Of a DNA stretch of 64,000 nt, positions 1 through 10,161 are shown in pieces. The notes below the pieces were generated by a model. That model did no database searches. It was not told where the DNA came from and saw nothing but the letters and a program-made list of their open reading frames with translations. Position numbers and translations under genes: made by a program. Positions within the stretch are counted from its first letter, which is position 1. Each line of letters begins with the position of its first letter. The stretch comes from CAZOIA01 sp964579675 (GTDB lineage Bacteria; Planctomycetota; Phycisphaerae; UBA1845; PWPN01), in assembly GCA_964579675.1 (NCBI GenBank), contig CAZOIA010000002.1, positions 1-64,000 of the forward strand, written 5' to 3'.

Positions 1-84
1 TCGGAAACACCTGGGGGCGGCGCCTTCCAACAAGCCGCCCAAAGTGTCATGCACCAGCGGCCGGGGGCCCATACGTCCTGCTAC

Positions 85-114
85 TTGAACCGGCCCGCAG
101 CGATGGTGTAGAAT
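85..114 (+). promoter_or_regulatory. possible sigma-70-type promoter upstream of hisF
   Basis: TTGAAC at 85-90 and TAGAAT at 109-114 are separated by 18 bases, close to the housekeeping consensus. The hisF start codon lies about 98 bases downstream of the -10 box. The call rests on consensus match only. Bases 1-84 hold nothing I recognise. Confidence 0.3.
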
Positions 115-212
115 CAGTGATTGACAGGCATGGGCAAGGTCACGTGTCTTGTCTGCGCCCGCCCCGATGCTGCTACTGACTCGCCCGGGACCGTCCCGTG
201 GAAATGTAACCG

Positions 213-980
213 ATGCTAGCCAAGCGGATTATCCCTTGCCTTGACGTTCAGGCAGGCCGGGTTGTCAAGGGAGTGAACTTCGTCAACCTCCGCGACGCCG
301 GGGACCCGGTCGAGGTCGCCCGCCGGTATGAGGAGGAGGGGGCCGACGAGCTCGTGTATCTCGACATCACCGCCAGCCACGAGAAGCGGGACATCATCCT
401 GGACATCGTGTCCCGGACGGCGGAGCAGGTGTTCATGCCGCTGACGGTGGGCGGGGGTATCCGCACGCTGGAGGACATCCGCAAGCTGCTGAACGCCGGG
501 GCGGATAAGGTCTCGATCAACTCGGCGGCAGCCAAGGACCCGGACTTCGTGAGGCAGGCGGCCGAGCGCTTCGGCAAGCAATGCATCGTGGTCAACATCG
601 ACCCCAAGCGGGTGCAAAAGGACGGCCGGGAAATCTGGGACGTCCACATCCATGGCGGGCGGATCCCGACGGGTCTGGAAGCGGTCCCCTGGGCCCGGCA
701 AGTCGAGCAGTTGGGCGCGGGCGAGATCGTTCTGACCTGCATGGACACCGACGGGACACAGGACGGCTATGACCTGGAGATCACCCGCGCGGTATCGGAG
801 GCGGTGACAATCCCGCTGGTGGCTTCCGGCGGGGCCGGCCGCCCGGAGCATCTGGCCGAGGCAGTGACCATTGGCAAGGCGGACGCCGCCCTGGCGGCGA
901 GCATCTTCCACTTTGGGACCTACTCGATCCGGGAGACGAAACAGTTCATGGCCGATCGGGGCATTCCCGTTCGGCTCTGA
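213..980 (+). CDS. hisF: imidazole glycerol phosphate synthase cyclase subunit HisF
   Basis: HisF is the (beta/alpha)8-barrel cyclase subunit that, with the glutaminase HisH, turns PRFAR and ammonia into imidazole glycerol phosphate and AICAR in histidine biosynthesis. The 255-residue length is normal. The start MLAKRIIPCLDV carries the first catalytic aspartate at residue 11, and NID at 128-130 places the second at residue 130. The phosphate-binding stretches TVGGGI (78-83) and VASGGAG are intact. In the usual SMD(R/T)DGT segment this protein has CMDTDGT. No hisH or hisA is next to it, so the histidine genes are probably scattered, as inferred from this window only. The Shine-Dalgarno signal before the ATG is weak. 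Confidence 0.97.
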   Translation: MLAKRIIPCLDVQAGRVVKGVNFVNLRDAGDPVEVARRYEEEGADELVYLDITASHEKRDIILDIVSRTAEQVFMPLTVGGGIRTLEDIRKLLNAGADKVSINSAAAKDPDFVRQAAERFGKQCIVVNIDPKRVQKDGREIWDVHIHGGRIPTGLEAVPWARQVEQLGAGEIVLTCMDTDGTQDGYDLEITRAVSEAVTIPLVASGGAGRPEHLAEAVTIGKADAALAASIFHFGTYSIRETKQFMADRGIPVRL

Positions 981-1109
981 GCGGGAACGAGTGCCTGAAG
1001 AACGGGCCTACAAACGTGCCTCGGCAGGGGTTATTATTCATTCCTGCGGGCGCGCCGGGGGCCGGTGGCCGGCTGCGGCGGCAGATGTCATCATCGATGC
1101 GGAGCTTCC

Positions 1110-2906
1110 ATGCGTGCAGTGAAACCCGACCTCAGACACGTCACCGTTGTTGTGGGGGGGACGTGCCTCGCACGCACTGCCGCCGCCTGGGCCGCCGATC
1201 CCCTCGCTGCGCTTGCCGACGACCCCTGGGGCGGATACACGAGTTACCTGCGCATCGTGCTCATCCTGATCGCCCAGTTCCCCTGGTTGGCCTTCGGCCA
1301 ATGGGTGGACGAAGACACCCGGCGAGTTCGCGCGATGAACCGGGAACTCTGGAACGGGATCACGATCGGCGGCGGGGTCGTGGGGCTGGCCGTCTGGTTG
1401 CTGCTGCCCTGGGAGAGCGCGGGCTTGTTCGCGGCGGGTTTCAGCCTGTGGTTCCTGATCACCTTCGGCACATGCAGCATGTACGTTATCCTGCGCAACG
1501 GCCACGTCGATGCCACCGCCCGGGTCTTCACACCCCGACACATCAAGTCGTGGGTGTCCAACCTCGGCAAGAAAAAAGAGGTGAGGCTAGCCGCCGTGGA
1601 GCGGGTTCGCCTGAATGCCCACGACGGGGCAAAGGTGCCCGTGCCCGAGGACCTGACCCAGACCGACATGTACGAGGCGGCTCAGAACATCCTGTTCGAC
1701 GCCCTCTGGCGCCGTGCTACGGAAGTGGAGCTGCTGGTGTCCGGCAACGGGGCCCGGCTCGCCTACCGGATCGACGGGGCCGTCACCCCACGCAACGACC
1801 TGCTCACCAGGGAGGCGGCCGGACAGGCGGTCACCTTCATCAAAACCATCGGCGGTCTGGAGATCGAGGAACGACGCCGGCCACAGCAGGGGGCGATCAC
1901 CGCGGTTATCACCGGCACCGACGCGACACCCACTGAGATCGAGGTCCGCACGAGCGGCACAACGCAACATGAGAGACTCTCCATGCGGATCGTCGGAGAG
2001 GAGAACCGGCTCCGCACCGGCGATCTGGGCATGAACGAGAAGCAACAGGCGAGCTTCGAGGAGATCCTCAAGGCGCCTTCGGGCCTGGTCATCATCTGTG
2101 GGCCCCGAGCCAGTGGGCTAACTACCACCCTCTATGCCACCGTGCGAAGCCACGACGCTTTCATGCAGAACGTGGTTGCCCTGGAGCGGGAACCACTGAT
2201 GGATCTCGAAAACATCACCCAGCACATTTACGACTCCACCAAGCACGAGGCCAGCTACGCCCGCCAGCTTCAGACGGTTATCCGCCGGGAACCGGACGTC
2301 GTCATGATCAGTGACTGCCCCGACCGGGAAACCGCCCACCTGGCCGCCAAGGCCGCCTGCGACGGCAAGAAGATATACATGGGCATCCAGGCGAGGGACA
2401 GCTTCGACGCCCTCAAGAAGCTGGTCAGCCTGGCCGGCGACATGGACGCGGTGGCCGGAGCCCTCGCCGCGATCACCTCCCAGCGGTTGATGCGCAAGCT
2501 CTGCATCGCTTGCCGCCAGGCGTACAGACCCGACCAGCAACTACTGAAGAAGGCCAACCTGCCCTTGGACAAGATCGAGCATTTCTACCGGCCGCCCCGA
2601 CCCGAGGAGTGGGTCGACGAAAAGGGCAATCCCAGGGGCGTCTGCACCAACTGTCAGGGCAGCGGTTACTTCGGGCGGACCGGCGTGTTCGAGCTGCTCG
2701 AGATCGACGACGACATCCGCGAGCTGATCCGCAACGGCCAGCCCATCAGCGCGATCCGGGCCACGGCCCGCAAGAACGGCATGCGCTACCTGCAGGAGAT
2801 CAGCCTGCAAAAAGTGATCGCAGGCATTACCAGCATGAACGAAATGCTGCGGGTCCTTCGGGAGGAAGAGGTGAATCCCGGCGCTGCCGCCAAGAAAGGT
2901 GGTTAG
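1110..2906 (+). CDS. membrane-anchored GspE/PilB-like ATPase homologue with degenerate nucleotide site
   Basis: The C-terminal two thirds match the type II secretion / type IV pilus ATPase family: an N2-like domain, a P-loop region, and a late zinc-binding part with CxxC twice (CIAC and CTNC) followed by GYFGRTGVFELLEID, a strong family signature. Two departures stand out. The P loop reads GPRASGLTTTLYA, so the invariant lysine is leucine (codon CTA at 2118-2120, residue 337). The Walker B/GExRD region reads MISDCPDRETA and lacks the catalytic glutamate. The first 140 residues hold two or three hydrophobic segments, whereas secretion ATPases are normally cytosolic. ATG 1110 is preferred over an in-frame GTG at 1065. 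The next gene starts 6 bases after the stop. It may be a non-hydrolysing scaffold, which is inference. Confidence 0.8.
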   Translation: MRAVKPDLRHVTVVVGGTCLARTAAAWAADPLAALADDPWGGYTSYLRIVLILIAQFPWLAFGQWVDEDTRRVRAMNRELWNGITIGGGVVGLAVWLLLPWESAGLFAAGFSLWFLITFGTCSMYVILRNGHVDATARVFTPRHIKSWVSNLGKKKEVRLAAVERVRLNAHDGAKVPVPEDLTQTDMYEAAQNILFDALWRRATEVELLVSGNGARLAYRIDGAVTPRNDLLTREAAGQAVTFIKTIGGLEIEERRRPQQGAITAVITGTDATPTEIEVRTSGTTQHERLSMRIVGEENRLRTGDLGMNEKQQASFEEILKAPSGLVIICGPRASGLTTTLYATVRSHDAFMQNVVALEREPLMDLENITQHIYDSTKHEASYARQLQTVIRREPDVVMISDCPDRETAHLAAKAACDGKKIYMGIQARDSFDALKKLVSLAGDMDAVAGALAAITSQRLMRKLCIACRQAYRPDQQLLKKANLPLDKIEHFYRPPRPEEWVDEKGNPRGVCTNCQGSGYFGRTGVFELLEIDDDIRELIRNGQPISAIRATARKNGMRYLQEISLQKVIAGITSMNEMLRVLREEEVNPGAAAKKGG

Positions 2907-2912
2907 GTCCAG

Positions 2913-5036
2913 ATGTGGTTCTCACTGTTCGCCACCGTGCTTATCCTGGCCGCTGCCTTTTACCAGGGGCTGCAGGGGCTGTTCAGCTCCTTGATCACCT
3001 GCATCCTGACGATCCTGTCGGCGGCGCTGGCCTTCGGGCTCTACGAGGATCTCTACTTCGCCCTGCTGATTTCCTACCAGCCGGATCACGGGCGGGCAAT
3101 TGCCCTGCTCGCCATTTTCGTCATTACGCTCCTGGTCCTGCGCATGGTGTCCGATCAGCTCATCCAGGGCAACATGCAGTTCTCCCTCTACGTGGATCGG
3201 GCCGGGGGCGGTGTTTTCGGCTTCGTGACCGCCATGATCATCATCGGGATGCTCGCCATCGGATTCCAGATGCTGCCGTTCGGCCCAGCCATACTGGGAT
3301 TCAATCGACACGGGGACGTACTTGATGCCGAATCCGGCAGACCCATGGTCGTCTCCAAAGGATCGATAGACGAGATCATCAAGAAGCTGGGCGAGGCGGA
3401 TGACGCCCGGGGCCTGATCAAGTTCAAGAGCGATTTCATTCGGTTCAAGGGAACGAGCGCTGAAATCGGCACTTTCGACCCCAGTAGCTCCAGGAACGAT
3501 ATCGACCGGAGCGAAGGGACCCGTTCGGTGCCCCTGGCGCTGATGGCCGACGAGCTCGAGGAGTTTGCGCGGAAGAAACGCGGCGAGCTATCGAGCTACT
3601 ACGTACGAATCGAGGGGGCCAGAGCGGGAAGCCCGATCGAGATTCTTGAGAACCCGGACGGCAATTCACGGACGAACACCGACTGGTGGAAAAGCGCCAA
3701 GGTGGCCCGGAACAACCTCTGGCTCCACCCGGACGGCTTCACCGTCACCCTGATCTCCCATCTGTCCGACAACAGCCTGAGCGGCCGGCATCGTTTCAAG
3801 GAATTCAATCCCGACTTCCTCGACCACCTCCAGGACATGCGGAACGGTGGGTTCCGCGAATCGCTAGCTACCGTGGGCAAAGATTCCCTTCACGTCGAGG
3901 GCTACTGGTACCTCACCAAGGACGAGCACCTGTATGCTCGTGAACGGGTCAGGAAAGACGGCAAGGAGATGGTTCGGCTCGTGTCGTCCGAGCGGGAGCT
4001 TGCCTCGGGCTGGAGGCGAATCGTGGTCCGCGTCACCGTCAACGAGGACAAGAGCAGAGCCGAGGATTCGCAAAACCTCCATTTCACCACCGAGCAGGTT
4101 CGGCTTTTCGGACGAGCGGGCGAGGGCGGTCCCGTAGAGACATACTCACTGGCCGGCATTAACGATCAGCATTTCCACCATCTGCTGGTTGATCTGGGCG
4201 TGGCCGAGGACGTTCAATACAAACGAGAGGGCACCGGTATGAAGCTTGATCTTCTCTTCGAGGTGCCGGACGAGCCGAAGTTCCAGCCGCTGCGGATCGA
4301 GTATAAGCAGAACGCTCGGGACGAGGTTCGCGAGTCCCGCGACCTGACCCAAGCCCCGCCGCCGCCGCTGACCGGCGGGGCCGAACCCGAAGATCGGACC
4401 ACGCCCCACCCGGGCGGCGAGGGGCGCCCCGACCGCGACGACCAGCCCGGGGGCCACGTCCACGTCTACGCCATCGGCAACCGGGATCCGGTCTTCTCTG
4501 ACAAGCTGCCCTTCAAGCTGACCCGGTACAGCCCCGGCACCAATTTCCAGCTATCCGGGGGCAAGCTGCGAGGTGGAAGGAACATCGTCGCGACGCTCGA
4601 TGAGGATTGGCAGCCGATACCCGGCACCGACCGTCCCATCGAGAGCTTCGATGTGCCGGACAACATGCGCCTGCTGCAACTCAGTGTTGACAAGCTCGAT
4701 CCGCAGAGTTGGCTCGGCACCATCTTCGGGCGCATGAAGGAGAAGATCAAGAACATCTTCCTCATCGACGACCGGGGTCACAAGTACATGCCGGTCGGCA
4801 CGTATGCCATGGCCAAGGTGAACGGTCGGCCGACGTTCGAGCTCATTTATCTGGACGATATCGAGCGGGACATGGCCCGGATACCGGATTTCAGCCGGAT
4901 CAAGAACCGCGATCTCAGGGGCGAGTACTCCTGCGCTTTCCTCTTTCACGTTCCGCCGGGGACGCGGGTAAAGGCGTTCAACACGGCCAACAGGCAGTTG
5001 CCGCTGGGGCGGTTCGACCTGGTCGCTCGCGAGTGA
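2913..5036 (+). CDS. CvpA-like membrane protein with large C-terminal soluble region
   Basis: Residues 1-130 contain about four hydrophobic helices arranged as in CvpA-family proteins (MWFSLFATVLILAAAFYQG, then glycine-rich helices ending near GMLAIGFQMLPFG). About 570 mostly hydrophilic residues follow with no domain I recognise, including a proline-rich stretch near residues 475-510 (PPPPLTGG). Typical CvpA is under 200 residues, so this is a long lineage-specific version. It starts 6 bases after the GspE-like gene, which suggests co-transcription and a joint envelope role. The function is unknown; the CvpA similarity is by pattern only. Confidence 0.55.
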   Translation: MWFSLFATVLILAAAFYQGLQGLFSSLITCILTILSAALAFGLYEDLYFALLISYQPDHGRAIALLAIFVITLLVLRMVSDQLIQGNMQFSLYVDRAGGGVFGFVTAMIIIGMLAIGFQMLPFGPAILGFNRHGDVLDAESGRPMVVSKGSIDEIIKKLGEADDARGLIKFKSDFIRFKGTSAEIGTFDPSSSRNDIDRSEGTRSVPLALMADELEEFARKKRGELSSYYVRIEGARAGSPIEILENPDGNSRTNTDWWKSAKVARNNLWLHPDGFTVTLISHLSDNSLSGRHRFKEFNPDFLDHLQDMRNGGFRESLATVGKDSLHVEGYWYLTKDEHLYARERVRKDGKEMVRLVSSERELASGWRRIVVRVTVNEDKSRAEDSQNLHFTTEQVRLFGRAGEGGPVETYSLAGINDQHFHHLLVDLGVAEDVQYKREGTGMKLDLLFEVPDEPKFQPLRIEYKQNARDEVRESRDLTQAPPPPLTGGAEPEDRTTPHPGGEGRPDRDDQPGGHVHVYAIGNRDPVFSDKLPFKLTRYSPGTNFQLSGGKLRGGRNIVATLDEDWQPIPGTDRPIESFDVPDNMRLLQLSVDKLDPQSWLGTIFGRMKEKIKNIFLIDDRGHKYMPVGTYAMAKVNGRPTFELIYLDDIERDMARIPDFSRIKNRDLRGEYSCAFLFHVPPGTRVKAFNTANRQLPLGRFDLVARE

Positions 5037-5111
5037 CCTGCGTGGCGTGGGCTGCGGTCAGTCGTCCAGACTGTCCTTGGGGCAGAGGACTTCAGGGTGG
5101 ACAGACGACTT

Positions 5112-5180
5112 GCACGTTCGAGCGATCGAACGTGCTCGGTACACCAATGAAACGAGCCGGCTCGGAGTTGAACCGGCTCG
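5112..5180. terminator. two stem-loops between convergent genes
   Basis: Between the convergent ends of the CvpA-like gene (5036) and groEL (5206) there are two strong hairpins. GCACGTTCGA (5112-5121) pairs with TCGAACGTGC (5126-5135) over 10 bp around a 4-base loop. CGAGCCGG (5153-5160) pairs with CCGGCTCG (5173-5180). Neither is followed by a T-run on either strand, so a bidirectional terminator or RNA-stabilising role is inferred from position. Confidence 0.45.
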
Positions 5181-5205
5181 CGGGATTACAAGGTTCGGCC
5201 AGCGA

Positions 5206-6843
<1,638 letters not shown>

Positions 6844-6930
6844 GAGTATTTCGCTCCCTACAGTGGCAATGAGTTGTCCCGATCAATCGCGGTCGAATCC
6901 GCCCCAAGACGCCCCTCCGACAACCTCAGA

Positions 6931-7227
6931 TTATTCAATAACGGCAAGGATCTCGCTCTCGTCGATGATCAGCATCTCCTCGCCGTCGACCTTGATCTCG
7001 GTGCCGGCGTAGCTGCTGAAGAGCACCTCGTTGCCCTTTTTGACCTGCATCTCGCTGCGCTCCCCGGAGTCGAGGAGCTTCCCATCACCCACCGCGCGGA
7101 CGATTCCCCGTTTGGGCTTCTCCTTGGCCGAGTCGGGCAGGACAATCCCGCCGGCGGTTTTCTCCTCCGCCTCAACCCGCTTGACCAGTACCTTCTCACC
7201 CAACGGACGGATCTTCAGCTTGGCCAT
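6931..7227 (-). CDS. groES: co-chaperonin GroES
   Basis: The 98-residue GroES protein caps the GroEL ring. It starts MAKLKIRPLGEKVLVKR, contains TAGGIVLPDSAKEKP (mobile loop region), and ends EEMLIIDESEILAVIE, all as expected for the family. AAAGGAG sits about 8 bases upstream of the ATG. It is the first gene of the groES-groEL operon. I looked for the CIRCE heat-shock operator (TTAGCACTC-N9-GAGTGCTAA) upstream and did not see it, so control by HrcA is not supported here. Confidence 0.98.
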   Translation of the reverse strand: MAKLKIRPLGEKVLVKRVEAEEKTAGGIVLPDSAKEKPKRGIVRAVGDGKLLDSGERSEMQVKKGNEVLFSSYAGTEIKVDGEEMLIIDESEILAVIE

Positions 7228-7547
7228 CAGCAGCTCCTTTCAACAGTTGAGCCCAGAGCCTCGTTTCATTACTTACTTCCGTACACTGCACACTTGCGCC
7301 TAGCCGCCCGCCCTGGCGCGCGAACGGCCCACCACGCCATCCCCCGTCGAGATAGCAAAGTGGATGCCAGGCGCTCCCCGGACAGGCACGGGTCGTGTGG
7401 CAAGCTCCGTAACTGCATCTAAGGCAGCAGTTTACCGTCTGATCCGGTCAGACTCGCCCGGGACGGCGGCACCGGTCAGGCTGCCATAATCGGACGTTGG
7501 AGCCGCCCGGCTGTCAGAATGGCACGACGCGGGGCGAGCAAGTCTGG
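7228..7547. other. intergenic region upstream of groES
   Basis: The 320 bases between groES and the glycosyltransferase gene hold the groES leader with its Shine-Dalgarno. I see no CIRCE element, no clear sigma-32-type boxes, no RNA gene and no convincing ORF on either strand. Confidence 0.6.
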
Positions 7548-9230
7548 TCAGGATGGGCCGCGGTGGGGGCTGGCCGGCGTGAGGACGATGTCCTGCCGGG
7601 TAGGATGTGAGACCTGCCATTCCGCCCGGGTCGGGACCCGCCACAGTTCGACCGCGTGCTGAGGGTCGGTCAGGACCGCCCGCCCGAGGAGCCGGGCCCA
7701 CAGCGTGCCGAGCCGGTCCCGCGGCGGCTCCTGCCGGGCCACCCGCTCGAACTCGGTGAGACACGCCATCGGGCGCCCCCGAAGGGTCAGATGATCGTGC
7801 TTCTGCCGCGAGGGCCCGAGGCGGTCGGACCTGGTGGCGATGACGTACGCGCCTGGGTACCGGTCGATCCACTCGTCATCACTGGTCGGGCCGTGGGGCC
7901 AGATCATCTCGACCTGCGGGCAGTCCATCCAGTGCGGCAATCCGTGGAAGCGGTTGAAGGCAATGCCGGCGGCAACGAGGCGGGCGTTTCGGCCAAGAGT
8001 GTGCAGGTTATCAGCGATCAATCGATGGCCGGCGGCAAAGGTCCTGGCGTTGTACCAGCGCCCGGCCAGTTGATTCGGCCCGACCAGGGACAGGGCAATA
8101 GCGAGTATCCCTGCGAATGTCACCGCGCGTCGCGGCCAGGGGCCGGCCCGCCAGATCCGCCCGATCAAAAGGGCGGTCAGCAGGGCCATCCCGGGCAGGA
8201 GCGGGACGACGTAACGAGGCTGGTGGATCACCGGGCGGTAGCTGCTCAGGTCGGTGGACCCGACGCTGAGATAGACCAGCGGCGGCACCACAACACAAAG
8301 CAACAGACTGGAGAGGGCGTTTCGTTTCACCAGACCGTAGACCACGCCCGCCAGCAGCACCATTCCCATCGGTGCCAGAAGCGACCGTGGGTCCACCAGC
8401 CAACGCAGATAATCGGTCCACTCGAGCAGCAGGGTGGTGAGTGGCTGCTCGACGGGTGAGCCGAGGTAATGCTGCTGGGACCGAGACACGACGTGCAGGT
8501 GGAACCAGGGATCTGAAGTCCACTGCCACCAGAGCACTGCTTCAAAGCCGAGCCACAGTCCTGCCCCGAGGGCCAGGAAGCCCGCTCGTCTCCACGCCCA
8601 CCCGTAACGTGCGGCGGACAGCAGCACGAACAGGATCAGGCCCGGGACAAACAGGGCAACGGTTTCCTTGGCGTTGTAACCGGCGGCAATGAGCAGCCCG
8701 CCGGCCAGGCATCGCCAGGCGGCACGCGGCGTTCGACGTTCCAGCAGAGCGGCCGCTGCCAGGTAGACACCAGACCACCCCAGGGCAGTCGCCACCATTT
8801 CCGGCATCGCGGTGGAGGCGAGGACCACGTTGATCGGGACCAACCCAAACGCCAGCATCGCCACCAGCGACATCCGGGGATCGAGGTGCCGGCGCGCAAA
8901 CGCCCGGAGGATCAGCAGGACACCCAGCGAGGCCGCCATCGAAGGCAGTACCATCGCCCACGGCTTCTCGGGCAGGATCGCGACCGCCAGGTGAATCGTC
9001 TTCCAGAACGTGAACCGGGCGAAGAACTGGTTGGTGGGAAGGTTGTCCGGCAGTCGGCCCTCCTGCGTGAGCCAGACGATATTGAGATAGCCGACGTCGT
9101 CGGAGGACACCACACCGGTGAAGTAGACCAGTTGCAGCGCCACCACCAGAGTAATGGCGGCCAGGTCCCACCGCAGGGTACACGACAGCGAGACGGGCAA
9201 TGATGCGGCGGGTGGGGCGTCGGTGCTCAA
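7548..9230 (-). CDS. GT-C-fold membrane glycosyltransferase (PMT/ArnT-like)
   Basis: The 560-residue protein has about ten or eleven hydrophobic helices and resembles the glycosyltransferase-39 / ArnT group, which moves a sugar from a polyprenyl-phosphate carrier onto lipid or protein outside the membrane. The first periplasmic loop has VVSSDDVGYL, matching the conserved acidic pair of GT-C enzymes, and STAMPEM places a glutamate in a later loop. The last 150 residues are soluble. Its ATG overlaps the stop of the upstream methyltransferase gene by 4 bases, so the two are translationally coupled. It is the last gene of a four-gene glycan operon. Donor and acceptor cannot be told from sequence. 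Confidence 0.75.
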   Translation of the reverse strand: MSTDAPPAASLPVSLSCTLRWDLAAITLVVALQLVYFTGVVSSDDVGYLNIVWLTQEGRLPDNLPTNQFFARFTFWKTIHLAVAILPEKPWAMVLPSMAASLGVLLILRAFARRHLDPRMSLVAMLAFGLVPINVVLASTAMPEMVATALGWSGVYLAAAALLERRTPRAAWRCLAGGLLIAAGYNAKETVALFVPGLILFVLLSAARYGWAWRRAGFLALGAGLWLGFEAVLWWQWTSDPWFHLHVVSRSQQHYLGSPVEQPLTTLLLEWTDYLRWLVDPRSLLAPMGMVLLAGVVYGLVKRNALSSLLLCVVVPPLVYLSVGSTDLSSYRPVIHQPRYVVPLLPGMALLTALLIGRIWRAGPWPRRAVTFAGILAIALSLVGPNQLAGRWYNARTFAAGHRLIADNLHTLGRNARLVAAGIAFNRFHGLPHWMDCPQVEMIWPHGPTSDDEWIDRYPGAYVIATRSDRLGPSRQKHDHLTLRGRPMACLTEFERVARQEPPRDRLGTLWARLLGRAVLTDPQHAVELWRVPTRAEWQVSHPTRQDIVLTPASPHRGPS

Positions 9231-10144
9231 TCAACACCTTCCCGGGAAGCGCTCTCGTCCTGGGCGGATAGCCGCTCCACCGCGACCAGGCAACGGTAGC
9301 CGGCGTAGCGGCCCCATCGATTGAGGGCTCGGTCGATTCTCCACAGCAACCCGGTCGCGAAAGCCGGCACACGATTCTTCTGCCCGAACCCTCCACTCAT
9401 GGGCCACAGGAGCGCACTGAAGCACTTGCGATAGGCAATGGATAATTGCGGAAAGAGCTTGCGGAACTGCGGCTCTTGTTCCCAGAAGATGGCCCGGGCG
9501 ATTCCCTGGTCGCCGTCCCAGGGGTTGCCCGGATCGAGCACATGCTGATCCGCGCGGACGTCCAGGGGACGAATGGAAAGCGTGGTCCGCTCGGGATGAA
9601 GGAATCTCAGCACGGGCCAGCTCAGCGGGCTGACAAACACGTCGAGCATCACCAGCCTCCCGCCCGGGGTCAGCACCCGGGCCGCCTCCGAGAGGAACCG
9701 ACGCGGATAGGCCAGATGATGCAGAACGTCCACCATGATGACGTTGCCGACCGACCCGTCAGCCAGCGGCAACGTGCAGGCGTCGGCAGCAAAGTCGAGC
9801 CAGGGGAGGGATGCGACATCGCTGGCCAGCAGGTTCGGGAAGAAGGTCTTCGCTTCCCCCGGACCGCTGCCAAGTTCGATCATCGGTGCGTCCACGTCGG
9901 CCAACACCGTTCTGATCCGCGTAAACCAGTCGTGATAGATTCGGCGCAGGATCAGCTTGGCCCGCCAGATGGCGCGGTGCGTCGCGGCAATCGCTACGGC
10001 GTGACGCCGACTGGCCAGGACGTGCTCTTCGAGCGCGGGAGAGGCAGCGAGACAGTCCGGCATGACCGAGGACTCTTCCGCCGCTGCATCCGGAAGAACG
10101 GATTCAGCCGGCTCGCAGATCCGTGCTGAACAACTCGATGCCAT
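9227..10144 (-). CDS. SAM-dependent methyltransferase (class I)
   Basis: A class I methyltransferase fold is visible: MIELGSGPGEAK is motif I, LPWLDFAADACTLPLADGSV gives motif II, IMVDVLHHL precedes the fourth strand and LTPGGRLVMLDVF follows. I start it at 10144 (MASSCSARICEP), 18 bases after the upstream stop codon, because an earlier in-frame ATG would lie deep inside that gene. This gives 305 residues. Its stop overlaps the start of the GT-C gene. The substrate is unknown; context suggests a sugar or lipid-linked glycan intermediate. Confidence 0.7.
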   Translation of the reverse strand: MASSCSARICEPAESVLPDAAAEESSVMPDCLAASPALEEHVLASRRHAVAIAATHRAIWRAKLILRRIYHDWFTRIRTVLADVDAPMIELGSGPGEAKTFFPNLLASDVASLPWLDFAADACTLPLADGSVGNVIMVDVLHHLAYPRRFLSEAARVLTPGGRLVMLDVFVSPLSWPVLRFLHPERTTLSIRPLDVRADQHVLDPGNPWDGDQGIARAIFWEQEPQFRKLFPQLSIAYRKCFSALLWPMSGGFGQKNRVPAFATGLLWRIDRALNRWGRYAGYRCLVAVERLSAQDESASREGVD

Positions 10145-10161
10145 CGTCGCAACCCAGGCTT

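Noticed and set aside
1065..1109. GTG start of the GspE-like gene
   Set aside because: Adds 15 residues rich in Cys/His with no ribosome site; ATG 1110 is better placed.
7228..7430. CIRCE operator upstream of groES
   Set aside because: No TTAGCACTC-N9-GAGTGCTAA or close variant was found on either strand.
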